Source: Deltaproteobacteria bacterium (GTDB lineage: Bacteria > Myxococcota_A > Polyangia > HGW-17 > SLPX01). Taken from it: DNA of 64,000 nucleotides. Positions 8,633 to 16,654 of this stretch are shown one piece after another. The stretch is taken from the NCBI GenBank assembly GCA_021162935.1, contig JAGGXR010000092.1, positions 1 through 64,000 on the forward strand. Direction: 5' to 3'. Numbering within the stretch: position 1 is the first letter of the stretch; the number at the start of each line of letters is the position of its first letter. The translations under genes were made by a program, and so were the position numbers. The notes under the pieces are model-generated. The model was given only the letters and a program-made list of their open reading frames with translations. It ran no database searches and was not told the DNA's origin.

Positions 8633-10435
8633 TCATTTCGGATTGTGCATTGGTTTCAGGATGCCCAGGCCGAAGGCACGAGCCGTCGTGATGGGCAGGC
8701 CCGGACAGGTGGATCGATGGGTGCAGGTATCGCATCGAAAGCTCATGATTCGATAGTCGGTGGCAATGTGGAAGGAAACGAAAGCCTGTGGGTCGATGAC
8801 ACCATCATCATCCAGAACGGATGCTGGGATCGATTCCATTGCTGGGATGGGCTTTTGGTGCGACAGACACGGCGGCATCGCCTCAAAACGGATGACGTCC
8901 CCTTCCTGCGCGTCTCGGGGCCGAACGGCGAGGATCGAAAGCGCGCTTCGGGGATCCACGTCTTTGGACAGGAGGTCGCCAAGCAACACCCGTTCTTCGA
9001 TGAACAGGTCGACACTGGAGACTCCCGATGTCCGGCGAACACGTCCCTGGAGCTCGGATGGAAGCCGAAGAAGCGGTTCGGTCTGCTTATTGATTCCCAT
9101 GGCGAGGACGATTGTGGAGGATGTCGATTCGTTTATGTTCGATGACGGCGCCCGTTCGATTCCTCTCGTCGATTCCAGATAGCTTGCCAGTTTCAGGACC
9201 GTTTCCAGATCCTCTGCTCGGTGAAATCGAGCCATGACGATTCGTAGGCAGGTCATAGACGCCGTTGTCAGGTCATCGATGTTGTGTTCGTGCTCCCCCC
9301 AGTCTTGCATGTCCAAGATGGTATCAGTGGGAGTGCCATTGGCCTGGTTCGTTGCGTCGATGGCCGCGAGGACCTCCATAGCCTCGTCCACCTGATGAGC
9401 CTGCAACCAGATACCGGCGAACACGGATGGATGCCTGTCGATGAGATGCAGTGCTCGTTTCACTGAGTTGCGCGACACCCTGAGCCAGAGATGACGGCCG
9501 TCCTGCTCTGTGAGGAGGTCGCGGAGTCGTACGAGATGCGCGCAATATCGACGCAGGAAGCAAAAGCGGCAGCGCTGCTCGTCCTCGCAGGACATGGTGC
9601 CCCCTGAGGCGAGATGCTGGAGGTCGTCGAATCGGCCGTGGACTTCGTCGGCCAGCTTGATGGGATCCTGGATGAATCGCTCGAAACCTTCGAGCAGTTC
9701 TGGGTCCATCCGGTTGGTCCACATGACAGCTCCGGACAGAAGCCCCACGTGGATGGCTCGCTGTATGATGGGAGCCGCTTTTCTCCGGTCGAAGAGTTGG
9801 CTCGCGTCCAGGCCGCGGTCCGGATCATAGGCTCGGCCGAAGGGCACGATCTGGAGAAGATCGAATTCGCGGACCCCAAGCGACAGGTAGAAGGCAACGA
9901 TGTCAGGGAGCACCGAGACGTTCGCCTTGCAGACCACGATATCGACGCTGACGACGGGACGCCCGTCTGCAAGGGCGTTCTTCAGCCCTGCAAGACTCTG
10001 ATCGAAGCCGTTGCGGACGCCCACGATGCGGTTGAACAGGTCTCGTTGATGCGCGGGCAACGAGAAGGTGATTTCGGACAAACCTGCGTCCAGACAATCC
10101 TCCAGGAACGATTGGTACGACAGCATCCTGCCGTTGGTGACCACCTGGATCCATTGATAACCGAGGTCATGAGCCAACTCGACGATTTGGACGAATCGTG
10201 GATGGATCGTGGGTTCGCCGCCGGACAGGATGGCGCGTACTGCTTCGTTGTTGCGACCGTCTTCGAGTACCTGTCGCGCATCGTCCATGCTCAGGTATGA
10301 TCCATCTTGAGCGCCCGAGTCGTGGCAAAAGATGCAACGGTTGTTGCAGCGTCTGGTCAGACGGACCCAATGCCGTTTTTGCTGGGCGACATCCTGACGC
10401 CAGGTCTTTTCGTCTCGATTTGGCATGGCCGCCAT
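8633..10435 (-). CDS. Radical SAM protein with two extra cysteine clusters
   Basis: A 600-residue protein with the radical SAM signature Cys30-x3-Cys34-x2-Cys37 and a GGEP motif at 72-75. Two further cysteine groups follow: Cys283, 289, 292 and 298 after the core, resembling an auxiliary-cluster (SPASM-like) module, and Cys568, 571 and 577 close to the C terminus. About 270 residues between these groups match nothing I recognise. The frame stays open upstream to 10573, but that extension is basic and low-complexity, so the ATG at 10435 (or 10426) was chosen. The substrate is unknown. No small peptide precursor gene was recognised nearby. The gene converges on the glycosyltransferase gene. Confidence 0.75.
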   Translation of the reverse strand: MAAMPNRDEKTWRQDVAQQKRHWVRLTRRCNNRCIFCHDSGAQDGSYLSMDDARQVLEDGRNNEAVRAILSGGEPTIHPRFVQIVELAHDLGYQWIQVVTNGRMLSYQSFLEDCLDAGLSEITFSLPAHQRDLFNRIVGVRNGFDQSLAGLKNALADGRPVVSVDIVVCKANVSVLPDIVAFYLSLGVREFDLLQIVPFGRAYDPDRGLDASQLFDRRKAAPIIQRAIHVGLLSGAVMWTNRMDPELLEGFERFIQDPIKLADEVHGRFDDLQHLASGGTMSCEDEQRCRFCFLRRYCAHLVRLRDLLTEQDGRHLWLRVSRNSVKRALHLIDRHPSVFAGIWLQAHQVDEAMEVLAAIDATNQANGTPTDTILDMQDWGEHEHNIDDLTTASMTCLRIVMARFHRAEDLETVLKLASYLESTRGIERAPSSNINESTSSTIVLAMGINKQTEPLLRLPSELQGRVRRTSGVSSVDLFIEERVLLGDLLSKDVDPRSALSILAVRPRDAQEGDVIRFEAMPPCLSHQKPIPAMESIPASVLDDDGVIDPQAFVSFHIATDYRIMSFRCDTCTHRSTCPGLPITTARAFGLGILKPMHNPK

Positions 10436-10783
10436 TTTAACACAGGACGAGCTCGCCTTGGACTGGGATCGTGTCCGACCGGCGACCCGGCGATCGATCA
10501 CCCTGCGCCGTTCCAATGGAGAATCGCCCCATTCTTCTCCACAACCCAGACGCTCCTTGGCCTGTTTTCCCATTTTTCCCTTGTCCTTGGTCCTCCCTGC
10601 CGCTTTCTTCCATGGTTACGCTCTCAACAATCGTCACAGCGCAAAGAATTCTGTCCTTTGCTCAGATGATGAGGCGCCTTTTCTTTCCATCCAATCTGTG
10701 GCACGTTTTCGTTCGTTGGAAATCGGCTTCGGGCCACCATGGGCCGGTCCTGGATGGGACCATGGTGACGACTCGAACTTGTT
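10436..10783. other. 348-base divergent intergenic region
   Basis: This gap separates the radical SAM gene (minus) and the MscS-like gene (plus) and should hold both promoters. I found no convincing -35/-10 pair, no tRNA or known RNA signature, and no long inverted repeat. The radical SAM frame remains open on the minus strand as far as 10573, so part of the region would be coding if that gene starts further upstream. Confidence 0.4.
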
Positions 10784-12403
10784 ATGGTCGAGGCAGACGT
10801 GGAAGCTGTGTTGAGAGAGTTCTGGTACGGGGTCCAGTCTCAAAGTGCAGGGCTCGTGGCCGCGGTGGTTTTCATCGGGGCGATCATGGCGTTGTCGGTG
10901 CGGTATCGTGGCCAGGACTGGATCGATCGACTCAAGACGCCCAAAACGATTTTCTACATCTACGTGGCCGCCGTGCTCCTCGCTGTCTCGGCAAAGGTGT
11001 GGTACGGCGCTCTCTACCGGCTCCTCTATCTCACATCGGTGGTGATCCTCGTGATGGGGGTCATTGCGGTCTCGTCGGTGGCCCTGTTTGATGTGTTCCT
11101 GGGACGATACCGCAGGGTGCAGGTTCCCGCCATCGTTCGGGACGTCCTTGTGATCGTGGTGTATGCCCTGACGGTCGTGGTGGCGCTGGGGAACGCCGGG
11201 GTGAACGTGTCGTCGATCATCGCCACGTCGGCGGTGCTCACGGCCATCATTGGTTTCGCTCTGCAGGATCTGTTGTCGAGTGTCATGAGCGGCCTTGCCA
11301 TCCAGATGGAAAAACCGTTCCACGAGGGACATTGGGTCCGGTTCGGGGAGCAGACGGGCCGGGTGCTCGAGATCAATTGGCGTTCCACCAAGATCGAGAC
11401 CCTGCATCGAGACGTCGTGGTCATTCCGAACAACGTCATCACCCGCTCTCCGTTGGTAAACTTCAGTGTTCCCGATCCCGTGCATCGGCGCAGACTCAAT
11501 ATCGGATTCCGCTACGAGGCACCGCCCAACTTGGTGCGTCAGTCCATCCTCCGGGCGGTGGAATCGGTCGATGGGGTGCTGGAGCATCCAGAGCCCTACG
11601 TGGTGATCAAAGGGTATGGGGATTTTTCGATCGATTACCGGATCCATTTCTTCATCAATCAATTTGCCGCCAGGGAGCGGATCGAAGACAGTGTGTTCAC
11701 CAGGATTTGGTATCAGCTTCGTCGAGATGGACTGAGCATCCCGTTCCCCATTCAGGACATCAATGTTCGTCGGGTGGACGAGGAGCAGGTGGCCGCCGAG
11801 CAACGTCGCAGGAAATTGGCCATTGTCGATGCCCTGTCCAAAGTCGATTTTCTCAAACCTCTTGGTTCCGAGGAATTGGAACTCCTGGCCGCCGAGACGG
11901 ACAGTGAGTTCTATGGCGAGGGCGAGCGCGTGATCGAGCAGGGACGACCCGGCTCGTCGTTCTTCATCGTGGAGAACGGCGCTCTGGAGGTTCGGGTCGC
12001 CATGGAGGGGCCTGGCGGATCGTCTCAGGATGACAGCGCTGTCCAGACCGTCATGAGCGGATCAGGCCTTCGGGAGCATGTGGTTGCCCATATCGGACGG
12101 CACGACTTTTTTGGAGAGCGGTCGCTGATGACCGGAGAGGCTCGATCCGCCACGGTGGTGGCCGTGACCGACGTGGAACTCTTCGTCATTTCAAAGGATG
12201 CTTTTGCGAAGGTGATCACGTCCAACGATGCCCTCATCGAGGAGATTGGACGCCGCTTGGTCGAGCGGCAGGCGCAGACCCGCAAACAGACGCAGGCCGC
12301 CCAATCTGCCACCCACAACGCGATTGAGCAAGAGCATCAGAGCTTGGTGGGCAAGATCAGACGTTTTTTCCAGATTGGAACCACCCCAAAACCGATCAGG
12401 TAG
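10784..12403 (+). CDS. MscS-family mechanosensitive channel with cyclic-nucleotide-binding domain
   Basis: The 539-residue protein has an N-terminal set of about four hydrophobic helices (roughly 20-165). The last is the glycine- and alanine-rich MscS pore helix region around SSIIATSAVLTAIIGFALQD. A cytoplasmic MscS beta domain follows (about 175-345, with PNNVITRSPLVNFS), and then a cyclic-nucleotide-binding domain (about 370-490) with the phosphate-binding-like segment FFGERSLMTGEARSATVVA. It is thus likely an osmotic release channel gated or modulated by a nucleotide; such channels are known in bacteria. The C-terminal tail is Gln-rich. It stands alone and converges on the LamG lipoprotein gene. 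Confidence 0.88.
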   Translation: MVEADVEAVLREFWYGVQSQSAGLVAAVVFIGAIMALSVRYRGQDWIDRLKTPKTIFYIYVAAVLLAVSAKVWYGALYRLLYLTSVVILVMGVIAVSSVALFDVFLGRYRRVQVPAIVRDVLVIVVYALTVVVALGNAGVNVSSIIATSAVLTAIIGFALQDLLSSVMSGLAIQMEKPFHEGHWVRFGEQTGRVLEINWRSTKIETLHRDVVVIPNNVITRSPLVNFSVPDPVHRRRLNIGFRYEAPPNLVRQSILRAVESVDGVLEHPEPYVVIKGYGDFSIDYRIHFFINQFAARERIEDSVFTRIWYQLRRDGLSIPFPIQDINVRRVDEEQVAAEQRRRKLAIVDALSKVDFLKPLGSEELELLAAETDSEFYGEGERVIEQGRPGSSFFIVENGALEVRVAMEGPGGSSQDDSAVQTVMSGSGLREHVVAHIGRHDFFGERSLMTGEARSATVVAVTDVELFVISKDAFAKVITSNDALIEEIGRRLVERQAQTRKQTQAAQSATHNAIEQEHQSLVGKIRRFFQIGTTPKPIR

Positions 12404-12499
12404 CGTTTGGAGATCGTTTGGCAACAGCGCGGGGGATGAGTTTTTGTGATGGAACGAGAAGACGGACTCGCGAAGATTGGCGATCCGAGTCGTTGATGC

Positions 12500-12542
12500 C
12501 TACTCGCCGTATCGGTAGACAAGGTCGGCGTCTGCGTCGTCG
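12500..12542 (-). repeat. Relic duplicate of the LamG gene 3-prime end
   Basis: On the minus strand these 43 bases repeat the last 14 codons of the adjacent lipoprotein gene (12549-12591) with about five mismatches in 42 positions. The relic reads DDADADLVYRYGE followed by a stop, against YDANADPVCRYVE and stop in the gene. Spacing between the two copies is 49 bases. It looks like the remnant of a tandem duplication, or slippage, at the end of the gene. It is not a gene on its own. Confidence 0.75.
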
Positions 12543-12548
12543 TTCATT

Positions 12549-13670
12549 CTACTCGACGTATCGGCAGACAGGGTCGGCGTTTGCGTCGTAGAAACCGCCT
12601 CCGTCCGCGCAGATTTGCTCGGGGGATCGGGCTTCCGACCAGATTTTTACGTCGTCCAGGTAGCCGTCCATGAGGTCGGTCGGTTGGCCGTTGACGTTCA
12701 TGGCGCCCACCGTGTTGTAGGCCTGATGCCATGTGGGCACCACGAAGGTGGCGTCCGCGGTGGTTTGGCCAGACAGGACGCCGTCCACGTAGAGCGACAG
12801 GGTGTGAGAGGTGTAGGTGCCGGCAACGTGGTACCAGCGATCGGTCAGCAGCATCTGGTCACCGACCACGGGTTTGTCGAGTGAGCCAAGGGCGAACAAG
12901 GGATGCATGCTGTCGGACCCAAAGGTGGACCCAGCCACGCCGAGGGCATAGACGAAGTCGGTGGGGTCGCCCGTTTCGTTGCGTGCCAGGATGGCGCGCA
13001 TGTCCGTGCCGACGGGTGCGTACGAATTGAGTTGGACCCATGCCTCGATGGTCATCTCCTCGAAACCGTCCAGGGTCGATGCATCACCAGTGCCGCAGTC
13101 GCCATAGGCCGTCTGCGAAGCGTCGAAGAAACTCGACTCGCTGACGCGTCCGGGGAAGCCTGCCTGGATGCTGTGGGCGAGGCATCCGTGTCCCTTGCCG
13201 CTGTGATCTGGCACGAGGGTCGAGACCGTGTCGAGACGATACCATGCCTCAAGGTGGTCGTCCGTGTCGTTGCATTTGGTTGCGTCCAAGGTGCATTGAC
13301 TCGTGCAAAGGGCCGGTCCTTGGAGGTGGCCGGACAGGACGCAGTTGGTCGCGAAGTCGCTGCCGTCACACTCTTCTGCTTGGTTCAGCGTGCCGTTGCC
13401 GCAGAGGTGTTCCTTCATGCAGTTTGGATCGCAGCCGTCTCCGGGGTCGTTGTTTCCGTCGTCACACTCTTCGCCCAGTTCTCTAAGCCCATTTCCGCAG
13501 CTCGGTCCCGTGTCGAGTTGTGCGTCCACAGCGGCGTCCACGTTTGATGTCGAATCGTCGCTGCAGCCAGTGACACCGATTTCCCAAAACAGGACGGTCA
13601 GGCCGAGGGCGACCACAGTGGCGCCTTGTCGCCATCCGTCGTGGTCCGCGGGCATTGGGATGATGTGCAT
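12549..13670 (-). CDS. LamG-domain lipoprotein with myxobacterial cysteine-rich repeats
   Basis: A 373-residue predicted lipoprotein. The signal peptide ends in the lipobox IGVTGC (Cys36). Then come two cysteine-rich repeats of the DUF4215 type (CGNGLRELGEECDDGNN and CGNGTLNQAEECDG) and a laminin-G/concanavalin-like domain from about 155 to 350, with characteristic stretches MTIEAWVQL, WYHVAGTYT and YLDDVKIWS. It is probably anchored in the outer membrane and faces outward, possibly binding carbohydrate. The chosen ATG at 13670 excludes the two tRNA genes that the open frame would otherwise run through. The tRNA genes lie just upstream on the same strand. Confidence 0.83.
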   Translation of the reverse strand: MHIIPMPADHDGWRQGATVVALGLTVLFWEIGVTGCSDDSTSNVDAAVDAQLDTGPSCGNGLRELGEECDDGNNDPGDGCDPNCMKEHLCGNGTLNQAEECDGSDFATNCVLSGHLQGPALCTSQCTLDATKCNDTDDHLEAWYRLDTVSTLVPDHSGKGHGCLAHSIQAGFPGRVSESSFFDASQTAYGDCGTGDASTLDGFEEMTIEAWVQLNSYAPVGTDMRAILARNETGDPTDFVYALGVAGSTFGSDSMHPLFALGSLDKPVVGDQMLLTDRWYHVAGTYTSHTLSLYVDGVLSGQTTADATFVVPTWHQAYNTVGAMNVNGQPTDLMDGYLDDVKIWSEARSPEQICADGGGFYDANADPVCRYVE

Positions 13671-13729
13671 TGAAGACTTTCCCTTTCCGTGTTTTTTCGA
13701 CGAGGAGCCGATCGTTTTTTTGTTCTTTG

Positions 13730-13810
13730 TGCGAGGAGGGGGACTCGAACCCCCACGGCAATGCCGCTGGAACCTAAATCCAGTGCGTCTACCAGTTCCG
13801 CCACCCTCGC
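13730..13810 (-). tRNA. tRNA-Leu (anticodon UAG)
   Basis: The minus strand folds as a class II tRNA: acceptor GCGAGGG with TCCTCGC, a long variable arm, the T-arm sequence GGTTCGAGTCC and an anticodon loop reading ATTTAGG with anticodon TAG. The discriminator base is A. The CCA end is not encoded. It lies 31 bases downstream of tRNA-Ser on the same strand, so both are probably made from one transcript. Confidence 0.95.
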
Positions 13811-13840
13811 GAGATGGCCCTTTGTTGCACATCATGTCCA

Positions 13841-13924
<84 letters not shown>

Positions 13925-13938
13925 GAAACGTCTGTGCT

Positions 13939-13966
13939 ATTGTTTTCGTCCTTGGCTCGGAGTCAA
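13939..13966 (-). promoter_or_regulatory. Putative promoter of the tRNA-Ser/tRNA-Leu unit
   Basis: On the minus strand TTGACT (13966-13961) is followed after 16 bases by AACAAT (13944-13939), a fair sigma-70-type pair ending about 15 bases before the tRNA-Ser 5-prime end. The match was found by eye. Confidence 0.55.
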
Positions 13967-14099
13967 TGGTTTTCTGCGTGCCTGGCGGAAATGGTGGCCT
14001 GCGGTCGACCGGCCTTCCTGGAGGAGAAAGAACTCTCTCGGTCGAAGGGCCGCAGCCCTTCGGTTCGTTTGCCGATCGGTGGTGGGAAGTTTCCTTGGT

Positions 14100-15989
14100 T
14101 CAGGATGTGGCATCATCCAAGTGGGCGAGGACGTTTTTCCAGACAGCGCGAATTTCTTCGGCCACAGGACTGTCCTGTAGTTCCACCACGGTCTTTTCCT
14201 CCAGTTGGGCTTTGACCACGGATTCGTGGTAATGGATGCGTCCCAGGACCGGAAGCCCGCGCTTGGTCGCTTCCTGTTCGAGGCGATCGGACATGTCCGG
14301 GTTGAGGTCCGCCTTGTTGATGCACAACCCGGTCTTGATCTTGAAATGGTCCGTCAGTTCCGCCACCCGTTCCATGTCATGGAGACCAGAGAGGGTTGGT
14401 TCTGACACGACCACCACGAAGCTTGCTCCGGTCACAGAAGAGATGACGGGACAGCCCACTCCGGGAGGTCCGTCCACGAGCACCAGGCTGCGGCCTTCGA
14501 TGGCCGCCATTGCCTTGGCCTGGGTTCGTACCACGGATACGAGTTTGCCGCTGTTTTCTTCGGCGATGCCCAGTCTGGCGTGGACCATTGGGCCGTGACG
14601 GGTTTGCGAAACGAACCACTGGCCGTTTTGGCGTGGTACGAGTCGGGCCGCATCGACCGGGCAGACATCGACGCATACACCGCAGCCCTCACAGGATGTC
14701 TGGTCCACCCGATAGGTTTGACCGTCGTCGATGGGGACGATGGCGTCGAACCGGCAGTGCTCGAAGCACAGACCACAGCCCGTGCAGGCCTGTTCATCGA
14801 TGATCGCGCCTTCTCCTCCCGAGAAGGACCACGTGTCTTGTGCCGTGGGTTTCACGACCAAATAGAGGTCAGCGGCGTCCACGTCGCAATCGGCGACCAC
14901 GGCCTTGTTTTCTGACAGGGCGAAAAACGAAGACAGGATGCTCGTCTTTCCCGTGCCTCCCTTGCCGCTGATAACCACGACTTCTTGGACGCCTTGGGGC
15001 TTTTCGATCCGTTGGGCAGGCGGCGTCTTTTCCTTGGAACGGTCGTATCCCGTTGTGGAGAGGTCCGGCTTGGGCGGCACGTGTGACCGTCGATTGCTCG
15101 TTGTGGCCATCGTCGCCATCCGGTCAAACAGCGTCATGAAGTGTCGGCCGGACTCGACGAACACCTCCGAGGCGAGCCTCCCTCGTGAGTAGGCCTCCGC
15201 TAAAGCACGCTGGTAGGGAATTTCGGCGAGGATGGGAATCTGTTCCTGGTCGCAATATTCGTGGACCCGCCGATCGCCGAGGTCTGCACGGTTGATCACG
15301 ACCCCGAAGGGAAGGTGGAGGGTTCGGACCATCTCCACGGCGAGTCTCAGATCATTGAGGCCGAAGGGCGTCGGTTCGGTGACCAGGGTGACGATGTCTG
15401 CGTCTCGGATGGCCTCGATGACCGGGCAGGAGGTGCCGGGCGGAGCGTCTATAATGACGATTTCGCTTTGGCTCGGGTCGGCAACGTCTTTCAATGCTGC
15501 CTTGATGACCGGGACGGCCATTGTTTCGCCGATGTCGAGTCGTCCCTGGATGAGATGGGTCTGCACCTGGGCCTGTGTGTTTTCAGCCAAATGGAGTGGC
15601 CTGCTCTTGCCTGCTTCGATGAGGCCGAGGCGACGATCCTTTTCGACGAGTGCTCCGGACGGACAGGCGAGGCTGCAGGCCCCACATCCGTGGCAGAGTT
15701 GAGGAAACACCACCAACTTGTCCGGCAGGGCGAGTAACGCCGAGTATCGACAGGATTTGGCGCAGGCCTGGGCGTGGGTGCAACGGCTGTCATCCACTTC
15801 GGGTACTGGGACCGTGGCCGGCCAATCTCTGTCGATGGTGGGATTGAGAAAGATGTGTCCGTTGGGTTCTTCCACGTCCGTGTCCACGTACGTGACCGTT
15901 CGTCCCGAGGCGGCGAGGACCATGGCAAGGTTGGTCGAGACAGTGGTTTTGCCCGTGCCACCTTTTCCGCTCGCAATGGCAATTTTCAT
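14100..15989 (-). CDS. Tandem fusion of two MinD-like ATPases, each with ferredoxin insert
   Basis: The 629-residue protein contains two copies of a MinD/Mrp-family P-loop ATPase that carries an inserted two-cluster ferredoxin module. Copy 1 begins at the N terminus with the deviant Walker A SGKGGTGKTT and has a ferredoxin insert around 68-115, including HGCGACSLACP. Copy 2 starts near residue 340 with SGKGGTGKTS and has inserts with CTGCGLCFEHC and CEGCGVCVDVCP. Each copy also has a DxPPGxxCPV segment. In most genomes these are two adjacent genes; here they are joined by a charged linker of about 45 residues. The proteins are thought to bind or deliver Fe-S clusters. A NifX-like gene lies 97 bases upstream on the same strand. 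Confidence 0.87.
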   Translation of the reverse strand: MKIAIASGKGGTGKTTVSTNLAMVLAASGRTVTYVDTDVEEPNGHIFLNPTIDRDWPATVPVPEVDDSRCTHAQACAKSCRYSALLALPDKLVVFPQLCHGCGACSLACPSGALVEKDRRLGLIEAGKSRPLHLAENTQAQVQTHLIQGRLDIGETMAVPVIKAALKDVADPSQSEIVIIDAPPGTSCPVIEAIRDADIVTLVTEPTPFGLNDLRLAVEMVRTLHLPFGVVINRADLGDRRVHEYCDQEQIPILAEIPYQRALAEAYSRGRLASEVFVESGRHFMTLFDRMATMATTSNRRSHVPPKPDLSTTGYDRSKEKTPPAQRIEKPQGVQEVVVISGKGGTGKTSILSSFFALSENKAVVADCDVDAADLYLVVKPTAQDTWSFSGGEGAIIDEQACTGCGLCFEHCRFDAIVPIDDGQTYRVDQTSCEGCGVCVDVCPVDAARLVPRQNGQWFVSQTRHGPMVHARLGIAEENSGKLVSVVRTQAKAMAAIEGRSLVLVDGPPGVGCPVISSVTGASFVVVVSEPTLSGLHDMERVAELTDHFKIKTGLCINKADLNPDMSDRLEQEATKRGLPVLGRIHYHESVVKAQLEEKTVVELQDSPVAEEIRAVWKNVLAHLDDATS

Positions 15990-16086
15990 GATGAACCTCG
16001 TTGTTTTCGTCGTGCGTCTTTGTCAGATACGCACAGATCCGGTTTTCATGGAATTGGGTGCGGTACTCGCTGGGCGATCCAGAGGA

Positions 16087-16443
16087 TCAGTGGCTCGGCA
16101 GGCTGTCGGGACCATCCACCAGAGGGTACTGGCCGGCAAGATAGTTTTGGACGGCTTCACGGACCGTTTCGTTGATTTGACTGGCGATTTGGACGCCTGC
16201 CGCCTGGAGGGATGTGAAGGCGTTTGGGCCCACGTGGCCGGTCAGTAGCACGTTTGCTCCTGCGTCGATGACCGCCTGGGCGGCACTGACACCAGCCCCG
16301 TGTTCGGCCTGGCCTGCCTTGTTGGCGATGGCCTGCCATGAATCCGTTTCCGTGTCGTGGAGGATGAACCATTCCGCGCGGCCGAAACGTTCGTCCACGC
16401 GCGCATCCGGGTCTTGGCCTTGGGCCGTGATCATGATCTTCAT
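16087..16443 (-). CDS. NifX/NafY-like dinitrogenase iron-molybdenum cofactor-binding protein
   Basis: A 118-residue small soluble protein of the dinitrogenase Fe-Mo cofactor family (NifX, NifB C terminus, MTH1175 type). It starts MKIMITAQG, has the FGRAEWFILHDTET segment and the GAGVSAAQAVIDAGANVLLTGHVGPNAF region typical of the fold. No nitrogenase genes are seen, so a role in metal-cluster carriage outside nitrogen fixation is likelier. It precedes the MinD-ferredoxin fusion gene on the same strand, an arrangement common in anaerobes. GGAGG lies upstream of the chosen ATG; the open frame extends further upstream but there is no evidence that it is used. Confidence 0.88.
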   Translation of the reverse strand: MKIMITAQGQDPDARVDERFGRAEWFILHDTETDSWQAIANKAGQAEHGAGVSAAQAVIDAGANVLLTGHVGPNAFTSLQAAGVQIASQINETVREAVQNYLAGQYPLVDGPDSLPSH

Positions 16444-16498
16444 GTGTTGCCTCCGACTGGCGGTTGCGTTTGGCCCCGTCTGGGACCGACAGAAAAGT

Positions 16499-16526
16499 AA
16501 TATATGCCTAATTCGAGGTGAGGCAA
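16499..16526 (-). promoter_or_regulatory. Putative promoter for the NifX-like/MinD operon
   Basis: On the minus strand TTGCCT (16526-16521) and TATATT (16504-16499) are separated by 16 bases, in the AT-rich part of the divergent gap. The -10 box matches five of six consensus positions. The leader would be about 50 bases. Confidence 0.55.
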
Positions 16527-16654
16527 GGTGGAAACGAGGCCTAGCCGCCTTTTTTTTGTTGCATCCTCGTGATGTTGACGCCATCACCTCTTCGACCATA
16601 GATGACGCAGGGCCTGAGCTGTCGGCGATGCAGCCCTGGTGATGGAGAGGATCC

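Noticed and set aside
10634-11803. 389-codon minus-strand frame opposite the MscS-like gene
   Set aside because: His/Asp-rich translation without domain; the MscS pore and cNMP domain on the plus strand are clear.
16530-16558. AGGC-N6-GCCT followed by a T-tract as a terminator
   Set aside because: The stem is only four pairs and it lies between divergent genes, where a terminator makes little sense.
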